Source of the DNA: a virus
DNA: 47,814 nt
Virus record (IMG/VR): IMGVR_UViG_3300032116_000341
Location: 1 to 47,814 of that record
Reading direction: 5' to 3' (one strand)
A program made the position numbers and the translations under genes. Of this stretch, positions 32,301 to 42,900 are shown piece after piece. Under the pieces are notes generated by a model, which worked only from the letters and a program-made list of their open reading frames with translations, made no database searches and was not told where the DNA came from. Each line of letters begins with the position of its first letter. Within the stretch, counting starts at the first letter, position 1.

Positions 32301-35300
32301 CTCTTCTGGAATAGGTTGACCCTGCTCATCTTTATAAGCATACATTAAGTTATAGATTTCACTATAGGCATTGCTGATATCAAAATCTTCTTCTATTACA
32401 GTATTAACTTTTGATTGTAAAGCTTTAAGTTTAGTAATCAAGTCTTTTCTAGAATTATAAAAGTCTTCAGTATAAGCAACTCTTAAATTTTGCTTTACCC
32501 ATTCTTTTTTAGCTTCTTCTATTTCTTCAGGAGTAGCTCCTTCTTGATCCTTTAAACTTAAAAATTCATTAAATGCAGTTTGTAAAGAGCCAGCTCTTGG
32601 GATAAACTCATAATAGTCACCGGTACTTTCTCTATGTTCAAGAAGTATTCTAGTAATAGTTAAGTCATAAATACCATTGATTGGATCATCTACTTTATCA
32701 CTACCATCAGCATACTTTAATGAATACAAATTTTTGTAATCTTGCCAAAGTGACTGAAGTGTAGAATATTTTTGAAATCTTTCTAGCTCATCTGTTAACT
32801 CATTTGATTCATTGTTATATGCATCAAGAGCCATTTTTCTTGCAAGCCATGCCATCTTTCCTATATCACCATACTTATCAAACACACTATCTTTTTGATA
32901 GACTTCTTGAATGTACTCATCATGCATATAGTCTCTTTTAAAAGCTCTATATTCATCAACAGCAGTTCTAATTTTTTCTTGATCTTCAGATGACCATGCC
33001 TCATCAATTTTATATTCAAGTAAATCCTGAACATATCTCCAACCATTTCCAAACTCATTCAAAAAAGTTAATATTTCTTTTTCAACTGGCTTTTTTGTTT
33101 TAGGATCTACATAAAGTATTTTATCCTTAAACATTAATAAGTCTACTAATTGCCTTGTTTTTAAAGTACTATAACCTATTTTTTCTAAAAGTGGTTGAAG
33201 CTTTTTTCTAAATTGATATGACTTTTCCAGGGCCCTGTTATTAGCTTCAGTTATCTGATCATTAATAAAAATAGCTAATCCACCTACTATAGGGTCATTA
33301 CTAGAAGTATAGCTCTCAAAGAATCTGTTAAACCAACTTACATCTTTTAATTTACCTGACAGACCATCAGTAATTGTATCTTGATTTAGCAAAAACTCTT
33401 TATAGTCATCAATAAATTTCTTAATGTATTTAGATTCAATTCCTTTCTTTTCATACTTTGCATACAACTCATCTAAATCTTGATCTGTAAATGATTGTTT
33501 GATAACACCATTGTATAATTCTTCAATCTCCGAAACAGATAGTTTATTAGTTAATGCATTTTTTAAATTATTTCCAAGTTCTTGCATTAGGAAATCATTC
33601 ATATACCCAGTGACTTCTACATAAAAGTTGACACTGTTTTCTTGATAGATATCTCTAATTTTTTTGTCTGCTCTGAGTAAATTATTCTTTGTCTCATTAA
33701 TGAGATCTGTTAGTTCATTTGGTTGAGTAACATCAAAATCATCTTGCTCAATTAAGAATTCATCAAATGTGTTAAACATATCATTCCATGATCTAATTGA
33801 GCTTCTATATAAAAAGAGAAGAGCTACAGCATCCCTAGAGTTAAACTCTTTTGTTTTCTGCATTCTATTTAGATCACTAAATATATTCTGAGAAATATTA
33901 TTGACTACAGCAACACTATTAATAAAACTTCTAGCTCTGTTAGTAAGATCTTGAGTTCTTGCTCTTTCAGCTTCAACTGTATTTTTGATTATCTCATCAA
34001 CAGATAGGTCTTCATAGTTAGTTATTGTTTGAAAGCCAGCTAAACTTCTTTTTATTCTTGGCAATAGTTCTTTAGTACCTTTTACAAATAATGCTTCTTT
34101 AAGCATTTTCTGATACAAAGGTGATCTAGTTTTAAAGTTTATTGCCTTTTCATAAATTAATTGATTAGTAGCAAACAAGTCATTTATAGATTCTTGAATT
34201 TTATCAGCCTTAACATCTTTTACAAGTCTGTTAGCCATGTCTTTAATTTCCCTAGCAAAAGCTACTATGTCTTCATTTTTTATGGCTTCAACATTATACT
34301 CAAAAGTATCTGTCAATAACATTTCTGCTAACTTATCTATCTTTGTATTTACATTAATGTCAGCTACCTTTACTTTAGAGCCAAAAATCTTTTTAAGTAA
34401 GTCTTTTAATACACTTAATAATTTACCTATAAATGACTCAAATCCTTCTGATTCAATTTGATTAGTTACCTGATTAGCTGCTTTTCTTTGTAAAGCATAT
34501 GCTAAAGTTTCCTCCATAAAGAGGGGATTAAGTTGCCTTTCCCCATTTGCATCTATAGTATACTCAGGTAATTCTGGATAGTTTTTTATAACATGATCTC
34601 TTATTATCTGACCTTCAGTAGTTGCCATCAAACTATTATAGAGATTGGTAAATAGAGTTTTGTTTTCTCTATAGATTGCTCTCAATAGTGGGTGGGATAA
34701 TTCATGGAGTACTGTATCAAAATTTACATTGTCTCCTACTATGTATACAGCTCCTCCAAAAAAGAATGCTGGTTCTCCATTATATTTTTTCTTTCTTGAT
34801 TCAAGAATTTGTCTAGCTTCTTGCTCAGTTACATACATATACTGAACACCTAATGATTCAGCAATTTTTTGTCCTAATGCATCTGCAGCTTCTTTTGCTC
34901 TCTCATTATTTATTTTTCCTTCATCAACTGTTAAATCACTTTTGTCAGGCATATTTGTAAAATGATCATCTGCAAAAGTAAAATATCTAAAACCTCTATT
35001 AGTAAATTTATATTTGTCTTCAAAGAAAGGTTGGAAGTATATAAGATCTGTTAAGTCTTTACCTCTACCCATGTTTATTTTTGCTTCAAAGATTTGTTTC
35101 CAGTCTTTATAGTACTGATCAAATATTTCTGGATAATTTCCTTCTTGGGTTCTTAAAAAGAAATCAAGTACATATCTCTTAGGTCTAGTAACCATATTGG
35201 GAACAATTTTTCCCCCATAACTTGCTAATCCATCTTGTACAGTTTCTGTTTCAGTAGGATGTTCAACATAACCCGTAATTGTAATTGACTCTCCCTTCTT

Positions 35301-36935
35301 ATGATCTTTACCAATAAAGGCAGTATCAAAATTCCAACTAGGAAATTGTTCTTTTAAATTTTTATACCAAGATTGTGCTTCAAGATATGGTAAAACTTCT
35401 TTTTTAAAAGTTTCAGAATTTTTTCTGCTCCTAGCTTTACTTAATGGTAAGCCTCTTTCTTCAATCCATTTAAGGAACTGAGCTGCATTTTTCTCACTGT
35501 TAAATTGCTCAAGACTAATAACACCATCAATATCATGCAGATCTTCAGATATAGCTCTTACAACTCTACCATACTTTCTTAATACTAATGAGCCACTAAG
35601 AAAGTATTCAAATGGAGAATTAAATAATTTTTCTACAATCCCTTTAGCAAATGGGTCTCTATTTAAACTTTGATTATAATACTTTTGCTCAAACTCTTCT
35701 CCCTTGCTTGAAAAGAACTTACCATTTGAATCCTCATAGTAACTTCTAATAAACTTCTCATAGTTCTTTTTATAAACATCATCAACAATATCTAAGACAG
35801 TGTCTCTTAGTTCAGCTTCCTTGTATATAGTTATAGCTTTATTGTCCTTAATATTTGCTTGCCACCAGTTCCATAGTTTATTGAACATTCTAATAATCCA
35901 ATTTTCAGCATATTTATCTTTGTAGCCTAAACTTTCAAAGTATTCTTTGCTTATATCAGGATTTTTTCTTTTACTACCATCATATCCATTTTCAACACCA
36001 ACAACTAACATACCGGCAATAAACTCAATAATTACTTGCCTGTGTGCATATGGGTTAAATCTAGCTGGGTCATATTTGTAGATTTCTCTAACTGTTTCTG
36101 CAGCCATATCTCTCTCACCATATGGTGTAACTTCTTCCGCAGTTTGTTCATCTTCTACTTCAAGCCTTCTTGTATTGTATTTATTGTACAATTCATCATA
36201 TCTGCTCCAGCTATTTATACCTTTCCAAAGCTCTAAACCAAGTTTAGATTTTTTACCAAGAAATTGAAATATAACATTTGCAGACTGCATAGCTAATGTC
36301 TTGTCTGATACATTTCTTTTAAGTGCCATATACTTTTGAAGTATATCAAATGCAGCTAAAGGATCCTCTTTTGTTCTTCTTACACCATTCTCATCAATCC
36401 AAGTTCTTCTATCTGAACTTATTATTTCATCAAGATCCTGATCAATTTTAATGTTTAATCCTTCCATGAAAGAAATAAGACTAGTTCTTAGTCTATTACT
36501 AAACTCCCTATTTAAAGATGAATTATTAAAGTTATCCCTCATAAACATAGGGTTTAAACTTTCATCATCCTCAAAGTTTGATACAGGTTCTTTTAGAATA
36601 TCAAAGTCTTTAGTCTCTTCTTTTATTTCTTGTTGGATTCTAACATCATCAAGTATTTGGAATAACTCATCATTTGGTTGAGCATAAAGTGTAACATTTA
36701 TGTCATCCCTATAGAATCTAGATGAATATGGATATCTTGTTTGAACCTCATATGGTTCATTGAAGAAAGAATCATTTTCTTCAAGTTTTAGATTTGGATA
36801 CTTGAGCTGTATAAATCTGGTAAATTCTTCATTAAATTTATTAAATTCAATTGGATCCAATATATCATTGAATTCACCAAGTATACCTCTCTTTTTTAAA
36901 TCTTCTAAAACTGTTGACCTAGATTCACAAAACAT
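29313..36935 (-). CDS. Giant virion cargo-type protein, 2540 aa
   Basis: A very long crAss-like protein, probably packaged or injected with the DNA. Visible parts are: a nucleotidyltransferase-like core with Gly448-Ser449, Asp468-Ile-Asp470 and third acidic Asp594-type strand (Asp591), followed by a Gly-Arg-Gly-Lys-Asp-Leu segment; a zincin-like HELSH at 744-748; long helical and coiled-coil regions; a LysM-like module near 2210-2255; and a hydrophobic stretch near 2375-2395. ATG at 36935 shares one base with the stop of the RNA polymerase gene (TAATG), so translation is likely coupled; a TTG nine nt upstream is a less likely start. The rest is not recognisable by eye. Confidence 0.7.
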   Translation of the reverse strand: MFCESRSTVLEDLKKRGILGEFNDILDPIEFNKFNEEFTRFIQLKYPNLKLEENDSFFNEPYEVQTRYPYSSRFYRDDINVTLYAQPNDELFQILDDVRIQQEIKEETKDFDILKEPVSNFEDDESLNPMFMRDNFNNSSLNREFSNRLRTSLISFMEGLNIKIDQDLDEIISSDRRTWIDENGVRRTKEDPLAAFDILQKYMALKRNVSDKTLAMQSANVIFQFLGKKSKLGLELWKGINSWSRYDELYNKYNTRRLEVEDEQTAEEVTPYGERDMAAETVREIYKYDPARFNPYAHRQVIIEFIAGMLVVGVENGYDGSKRKNPDISKEYFESLGYKDKYAENWIIRMFNKLWNWWQANIKDNKAITIYKEAELRDTVLDIVDDVYKKNYEKFIRSYYEDSNGKFFSSKGEEFEQKYYNQSLNRDPFAKGIVEKLFNSPFEYFLSGSLVLRKYGRVVRAISEDLHDIDGVISLEQFNSEKNAAQFLKWIEERGLPLSKARSRKNSETFKKEVLPYLEAQSWYKNLKEQFPSWNFDTAFIGKDHKKGESITITGYVEHPTETETVQDGLASYGGKIVPNMVTRPKRYVLDFFLRTQEGNYPEIFDQYYKDWKQIFEAKINMGRGKDLTDLIYFQPFFEDKYKFTNRGFRYFTFADDHFTNMPDKSDLTVDEGKINNERAKEAADALGQKIAESLGVQYMYVTEQEARQILESRKKKYNGEPAFFFGGAVYIVGDNVNFDTVLHELSHPLLRAIYRENKTLFTNLYNSLMATTEGQIIRDHVIKNYPELPEYTIDANGERQLNPLFMEETLAYALQRKAANQVTNQIESEGFESFIGKLLSVLKDLLKKIFGSKVKVADINVNTKIDKLAEMLLTDTFEYNVEAIKNEDIVAFAREIKDMANRLVKDVKADKIQESINDLFATNQLIYEKAINFKTRSPLYQKMLKEALFVKGTKELLPRIKRSLAGFQTITNYEDLSVDEIIKNTVEAERARTQDLTNRARSFINSVAVVNNISQNIFSDLNRMQKTKEFNSRDAVALLFLYRSSIRSWNDMFNTFDEFLIEQDDFDVTQPNELTDLINETKNNLLRADKKIRDIYQENSVNFYVEVTGYMNDFLMQELGNNLKNALTNKLSVSEIEELYNGVIKQSFTDQDLDELYAKYEKKGIESKYIKKFIDDYKEFLLNQDTITDGLSGKLKDVSWFNRFFESYTSSNDPIVGGLAIFINDQITEANNRALEKSYQFRKKLQPLLEKIGYSTLKTRQLVDLLMFKDKILYVDPKTKKPVEKEILTFLNEFGNGWRYVQDLLEYKIDEAWSSEDQEKIRTAVDEYRAFKRDYMHDEYIQEVYQKDSVFDKYGDIGKMAWLARKMALDAYNNESNELTDELERFQKYSTLQSLWQDYKNLYSLKYADGSDKVDDPINGIYDLTITRILLEHRESTGDYYEFIPRAGSLQTAFNEFLSLKDQEGATPEEIEEAKKEWVKQNLRVAYTEDFYNSRKDLITKLKALQSKVNTVIEEDFDISNAYSEIYNLMYAYKDEQGQPIPEELGVDKLKTIKELNQKIIDYKAKFDTKTGLSRDESEELDLYIAISKKDPAKLTPEQKLRYRTLLEKQAKTGLSVGEVALMQSIYADLSSLTQKIPTEYYVDALNEHLQRLNVAPINVEDATNFINSDEMKALLEKDGKLVDWFRVNHVSRKVKNRKTRKIEVKYERTMANSLSVPKNPEYYEKTVLLNELTGEEETFNGLPNARHSIYRIKDKYRTGYNPQTGEVELQVGVHIDNKGQYLPRLFTNVNDPNSAKDDRYINKDYMRLKDQPNSVRFQLLEVMKEAHLSFQEDKSNKSKLYLDMPRYVLRDNLSRLQAGKLGERYSQIKKGIGQSIRDAWGKSVDEVELEHNYERDNNLQEYRLVNTDLNSEEVSYIPVTGLYNLDIDNTDPDVVRGMFKYLLSLEQQSQLLQTLPLVNSILDTLEDPANAPKTPNTYSKTINRIKGKLTHTVKPGATNNRAGQVRSLIEREYYGKQYSGEGSSVYLDKFIGKLQKLSSRASLAVNLPSDLKNRYGQIVQNIIESAGGGFITVKDLGKGKLWATPAMLEWVAKSVYTKGVPALSSQIIEMFDAAFKFEDDFGRSVSRNMSKDLMNGEWMYNIRKNAEMEAALQLFGAFLNAEKVEQRLSNGKTITINYKDAWQLNKDTGIAELKPGVDPAWYNRTVYHEYVKGQTLEEIAQMYGVTVEELQQRNKVVSAIEFEEGKEIIIAKSEKFKQFRNKFQGVSHRLYGSYDKFAQAEGNMYLPYRMFTFMRKWFIPMLTNRWGAAVEIEDGKFWKPKMKKRYDWMTGKTTMGFYVNAYLGMKELIKSKGKYWAYMPLDQKRDLMRTLSEGLFIITAALLASMLWGYDPDDKKRFDKLRARSGALFTDDFKTWGFIQNHMLLLLLGVQAETSAFVPLPTIAGVNLGADDYIKMVTTTTSAFGNTISLYAKIFEDVFQLITFNDKAYYSRKEGEYFWQQEGSPKVIGHLLKSVGINGNTGQVDKALEGFESAGKLK

Positions 36936-39900
36936 TACATACAATTTAATGGGTTATTCTCTCCTTCAAATTTAGCTAATATTTCTGCATCTGTTACAGG
37001 TTGATATTTGGCTACCTCTGAACTTACTTCTTTTGCAAACTCCGATCCTGGGTTAAGATATTGGAATTCTTCAAAAAGTCTTCTACTTAAATATACAAAT
37101 AATTCTTTTGGCATCAAAGCAGGATCTCCATATCCATTAATAGAAAATGCAACTTTACCTCCTTTTTCTATTACTTGATTGATTTCTGCAATAGCAAGTT
37201 CTATATCAGCTATCCTATTATCATAGTACTTTTTATCTAGAGTAGAGAAAGCATCGGATACCTTATCTAAACCAGTTACTATACCTACAGAAGAACTATT
37301 AGCTATTTTTTTAAGTAGCACTTGCCCTTTAAGCTTTCTTTTATTAAACTCTTCAGGTGTCATTTTTTCATATGCTTCTTTTTGTGCTAAGCTTAATTGA
37401 TAGATAAATGTAATGTCTTGATTATTATCAACTATATACTGGTATGCTTTTTCACTTCCAGAAAGATCATTGTATACAAATACATTAGCACTAATAGTTG
37501 GTATAAGATTTTTTCTTTCTACCAGCCTTTCTGCATTTTCTATGTCTTCAGCTGTTATTGTTTCTGAATCTGGAATTTTTGAAAGTACATACTGTGTATC
37601 TATAGATTTCTGAACATCTAGTCCTGTCAAATAATTTTTAAATCTATACTTGTCTCTATTTGTTTTACTGTTAACTTGTTCAAACTTATTTTTAAAATCA
37701 ACAAGCATTTTAAGTTTTACAGGAGATTCTAAGAACTTAGCAGTCTCATCATTCATTACATCAATAAACTTATCAAAGTCAGTTAAGCTTAGGAAGTTGT
37801 ATTTACTTTTATTAGTACCTGATTGCAGCATTGCAATGTATGTAATCTTTGCAAAGAAGTCACTAATTCTATCATTCTCATCTTTATCTTCAACCTTTTT
37901 TACAGCCCTATTTGAAAGCTCTTCAAAATTTCTTGAATATAAATTAGACTTAAATGATGTCATGTCTTTATCATCTATATAAAGATTAAACATTGTCTTA
38001 GATTGATTAGTATCTATTACTATTCTAGATAGTACAGGATAATTATCAAAAAGCTCAGTTCTGTATTGAGTCTTAAGCCTTTCTAATCTAACAGCATATG
38101 CATTTTCTTTATCATTAAATAAATGATATGGATTCAATGTGTTATCTAAAGCTCTACTTGCTATAATTTTTTCATAAGTGTATCTTCTATTTTCTGTTTC
38201 CACACCTCTTACACTAGTCTTTTTTACATTTTCAAGTTCTTTTTTAAACTCTTGTGTTTTTACAACTTCATCAAAAGGCATAACATGTCTTAGATACTCT
38301 CTTTCTACAACAAATCTGATATATTCTTCTTTGTTAGAAGCTACATTACTTCCAAAATGACCTGGCTCAAGAGCATATAATCCTCTATCCTCATAACTAT
38401 TTTTAGCTTCACTTCCTCTTAGATAAGACTTGTCAAAGAATTCTTTTTCAATTTGAACTCTATCAACCACCATAGTTGGCCCACCAGCTGTATCTACAAC
38501 CCGTGCACCAAACTTAAGTCCTGCAGCAGGTGTAATTTTAATATTGTCACTTAGGGCATAAGAGCTATATTCTTTTCCAAGACTATATTTTCTTAGTGTA
38601 TTTTGGAACAAATAACTTAAAATATCATTTCTAAATACAACTGGGAATATATCACGATAGTTATATCCAAATGCAGCTTTTAAAATTTCTGCATTTTTAA
38701 AATCAGAAACATAAGATTGTATATAATCTTGTATGTCTTCATCATATCTAAACTTGAATAATGGTTTTGCTAAACCTTTAACAAGTTTTGAATTAAAGAA
38801 AGAACTAATAATTGAATCATTAATCATTCCTAACCTTAGATCTTGATCTATTTTAGTATTTAGTGCTAAAGCCTCAATATTAGATTCAGCTTGAATAGCT
38901 TGTCCTACATCAGTGTTAAGAGCTGTATCAGGATTAGAAGCCATCTTTAATGCTGTGATTCCTTCAATTTGTTTTTCTATAGTAAGATAATGCAAGAACA
39001 TTGTTCTTGATAAGTCACTACTAGCTTTTTCAGGATTATTTTTACTTTCTGTGATTAGATTAAGCATTTCTTCTTTAGTGAAATGTTTGTTATCTTCACT
39101 TCTGTTTTTAAAATATTCATCCATCATATTCTTACCAACAGTATATCTTACTTGGTCATCTGCAAGAAAGTTCTTAAAGTTTTTAGATATAACATTGCTG
39201 GCTGCTTTGAAAGATACTCCTAAATATCCTGGGTCTCTTCTTAATGGTTCTGCAAATGTACTTTGTGCAAGTCTCTTTTCTTTTACATAGTCCCTAACAA
39301 GTGGTTGTGATACAAAGTAAACTGCTTCTTCTACTGGTACTCCTGTCTTAAGTAAGTAAAGTAGTATAGGTGCAACTTCATAGTTACCCTGCACAAAGAA
39401 TATCCAAGCATCTTTTTCAACATCCACCCAACCGTTTATTAATTGGGATATAACATCAGCTATTTTATTTACACCATCAACATCATACTGATTAGACAAT
39501 GATATAACATCTTGTCCATTCTTTTTTGTTGTGTGATGTCTTAAACCTAAGAATGATATTCTATTCATTTCTTCATCACTGTGTTTATACACAGGAGGCA
39601 TTGTTGCTCCTAATGAATTAAATATAACATTGAATGTATTTTCAATAGCACCAAGTCCTAATGTCTTCTTACCAACAACATTTGATTCATGTTTGTATAA
39701 GTTATAACCTACTTCAAAGATTCTTGTTGGACTAATAACTTCTTTTTGCTTACCACTTTTATCTGGAGCTGAAAGATTTGGTACAAGGTTTCCATCTTTA
39801 TCTTTAGTCATCATATTTTGTAATGGACTATAATCCATTACTGATTGTGCTAATCTATCTGCTATAGGTTTAACAAGATAAGTTCCGTTAGGAGTTGTAA

Positions 39901-42900
39901 GAGATACAAAATTTTCTGGTAATTCAAGAATACTTCTTATGTCATTGATCAGTGCATTCTCAAGACCAGCCTTTTGCATAGCATACATCTGCTGCTTAGT
40001 CATATCATATTTTGCTGGATCTTTGAGTGCATTATAGAATTCCTCTGCATTTTCAAACATTGTCTGTTTAACATTGCCATCAGAATCAATGTTATTCATG
40101 AATATAGATAACTTATCAATATCAAAGTCAGCTCCTGATTTAGCAACTATTTCTGCTGGAGGAATGATAATATTACCAGCTTCTGCTGGAAGGAAGTGAT
40201 ATACTTCCATAAATTCCATAGAGTTCAAACCCTGTACTGGAATCCTAACTCCAACCATAGTTATTGCTTTTCTGTTATTTTTATCATTTGCATCTAACCA
40301 TTCATCATCTTTGATAGCTTCATTAAGTCTATCAATAGTTCCTATTGGTTCACCTTTGTATTCTAGATTTAATAAACTCTCATAATCACCTTGAAGAGAT
40401 ATGGCAACTTTCATTGCTGTAGTTTTACCATCAGCTCCTCTATGATATGTAGGTAAAAAGTTAGAGCCCATATATTTTTTAACTGCAGTTTCCCGTGCAG
40501 CAGGACTCATCTTATCTAAATCAATTGGCAACTCAAATAAACCATCATAGAAAGCAGATGATTTCTGTACTAATGGTTCTCCCTTAACTTTTTGTTTAAT
40601 TATTCTTTTATTGATCAATGACAATAAAAGTTTTTCAATCTTCACAGCCTCTGGGTGTAGAGATAAGTCAAATCTTAAATCTCCCTCATCAGTTACATCA
40701 ATGATGTCTATTAGATTGTCACTATATACATCATCTCTTGTAAGAGTATCCCGAATCATTTTTGCAAGCTTTGCAATACTGTCTTTATTTACTGGAATAA
40801 ATTCTCCACTTTCAGTTTCTTCAAACCCTAGTTCATCAACTAATTCATTTTTAAGTAACTCAGTATACTCAGATACCCTGTTTACATAGTTTTCAATTAG
40901 CTTAGTATGTTTTTTTATGGTTATTTGACCATTTTCATACATTCCTTCTAATACTAACTTTCTTAACTGAGTTGAGAATATTGATTTTTGTTTATACTTT
41001 GAGTTTACTTCAGTTTGATTTTTAAGGTATTCTGCAAAAATTACATTCTTGGTTAATGTAACTGAGGTATCTATATTTCCATTTTTGTCCACAATGTTAT
41101 CACCTGAACCAAAATGTCCTACCTTTTCACCAGATTCCATTAATACATAATCAATACCTTGTTTCATCATCATGTCATGAATCTGACCCAATCTAGTATT
41201 GGCAGTATGCACTGTAGGAATCAATGGAGCTAATGAAAATTTATGAAAAGATGTTAATGGTAATCCAGAAACTTTAATGTTACCATAGTACTGTAATTTA
41301 TATGGTGGAAAGTATTCTCTAATTTCAGAAGCTGTAATTGTTTCATTATTTACAATTCTTTTATATAAGTTTTCCTGTTGAGTAGTCCAGTTACCTTCTA
41401 GATTTTTTAACATCTTATATGCTTCAAATCCTATCCAACCTTGACCATCAGCAATTTTCATATCACTGTAGTCTTTAAGAACTATTGTTGCAAGTTCTTT
41501 TGCAAGTCTTTCTGCTTCAGCTTTAGATTTACCAGCTTTTAAATACCTTTGTGTATAATCTTTAACGTGAGCATCATAGTATTCTGACTTATATTTAGAT
41601 TCCCCTATCTCTTCTTCTTTTATAATAGCTGTGTTAAGTGTACCATCATATGGTCTAAATTCATAATTATATTTTTCAGCATAAAGTCTTTCATACATAG
41701 GGCTGTTGATATACATCCTTGCTCTATAATCTGCACGGAATCCTCTACCACCAGAACCTAAACCAGCATTTCTCTTATGGAACTCTTCTTTGTCATGGTT
41801 ATACTGTACTGTATCTCCATATGCCAAAATGGTTGTTTCAAAGTTATGTATCCAATAGTTATAGGTGTATGCTTTAACTAGCATTTTATCTACTTGATCT
41901 TTACTAAGTTCTTCAGAAGATACCATATCATATAAACTTTGGTCTATATATCTAGCATCTTCTAATCTACTGTAGTTTTGTTGTGTTTGAGCATTAAAAT
42001 ATTGAATGACATCATTTTTAATTTTTCTTCTTAATTCAGGATTCTCATTAACAATATCTTTAAGATTAAAATCTTCAGGATTAAAATAACCAGTCTCTAA
42101 TGCATCTTCCATAGTTTTATCTATCAATGCATATAGATCACCTTGTACTTCAGCAGATAAGACATCATCAAATGCTGTAAATGCTTCACCGGCTTTTACA
42201 GTTTGACCATTATCTTTTCTTACTACATTTCTATTATAGGCTGAAAATTTTCCAAAGTATTCTTTATTTGATTTGAATCTGTAAATCCTACCAGCTTCTG
42301 CTGCAATGTAACCAAGTAACACATTAAATGCTTCTGACTCTCCTAGATTATTATTTGCTGTAGTATTACTTGGACTAAATGCCATGATATCTACATAAAG
42401 ATTGGTGAGTTTTTTGCTTGAATAAGTATTTACTTTCTTAGCTCTTAAGTTCATTGCTGTTTGCTTAGAAGCATGTCTCATGAACTCCACAACACCTGAT
42501 TGTAGCATTGTATGCATTTCCTGTAAGAACTTACTTGTTACATCTGTATTTGCAGTTGATGTTCCAGTAGTTTCATTATTCTCTCTATCAATAATTTGAG
42601 TACCTCCAATATTTTCTAATAACAATTCAGCACCTGGAAACTTTTCACCATAGTTTGGTGACATTGGATTTAAATCAAAAATAGAATTTAATACTACAGA
42701 AAATGCTGAAGAAGGATTATTCTCTTCAGACAACCATCTCATGTGTTGGAATCTACCATTTGGATCAGCTTCTTTCATAGTAAGCTGTTGCCAAGAAGAA
42801 GCTTTATTTATTGAAGTTACAATTCTTGTTACTGTATTATCTAAGAACTGTTCCCATACTCTATTCTTTTCAGGAGTTAATACACTGTAGTTTGAGTATC

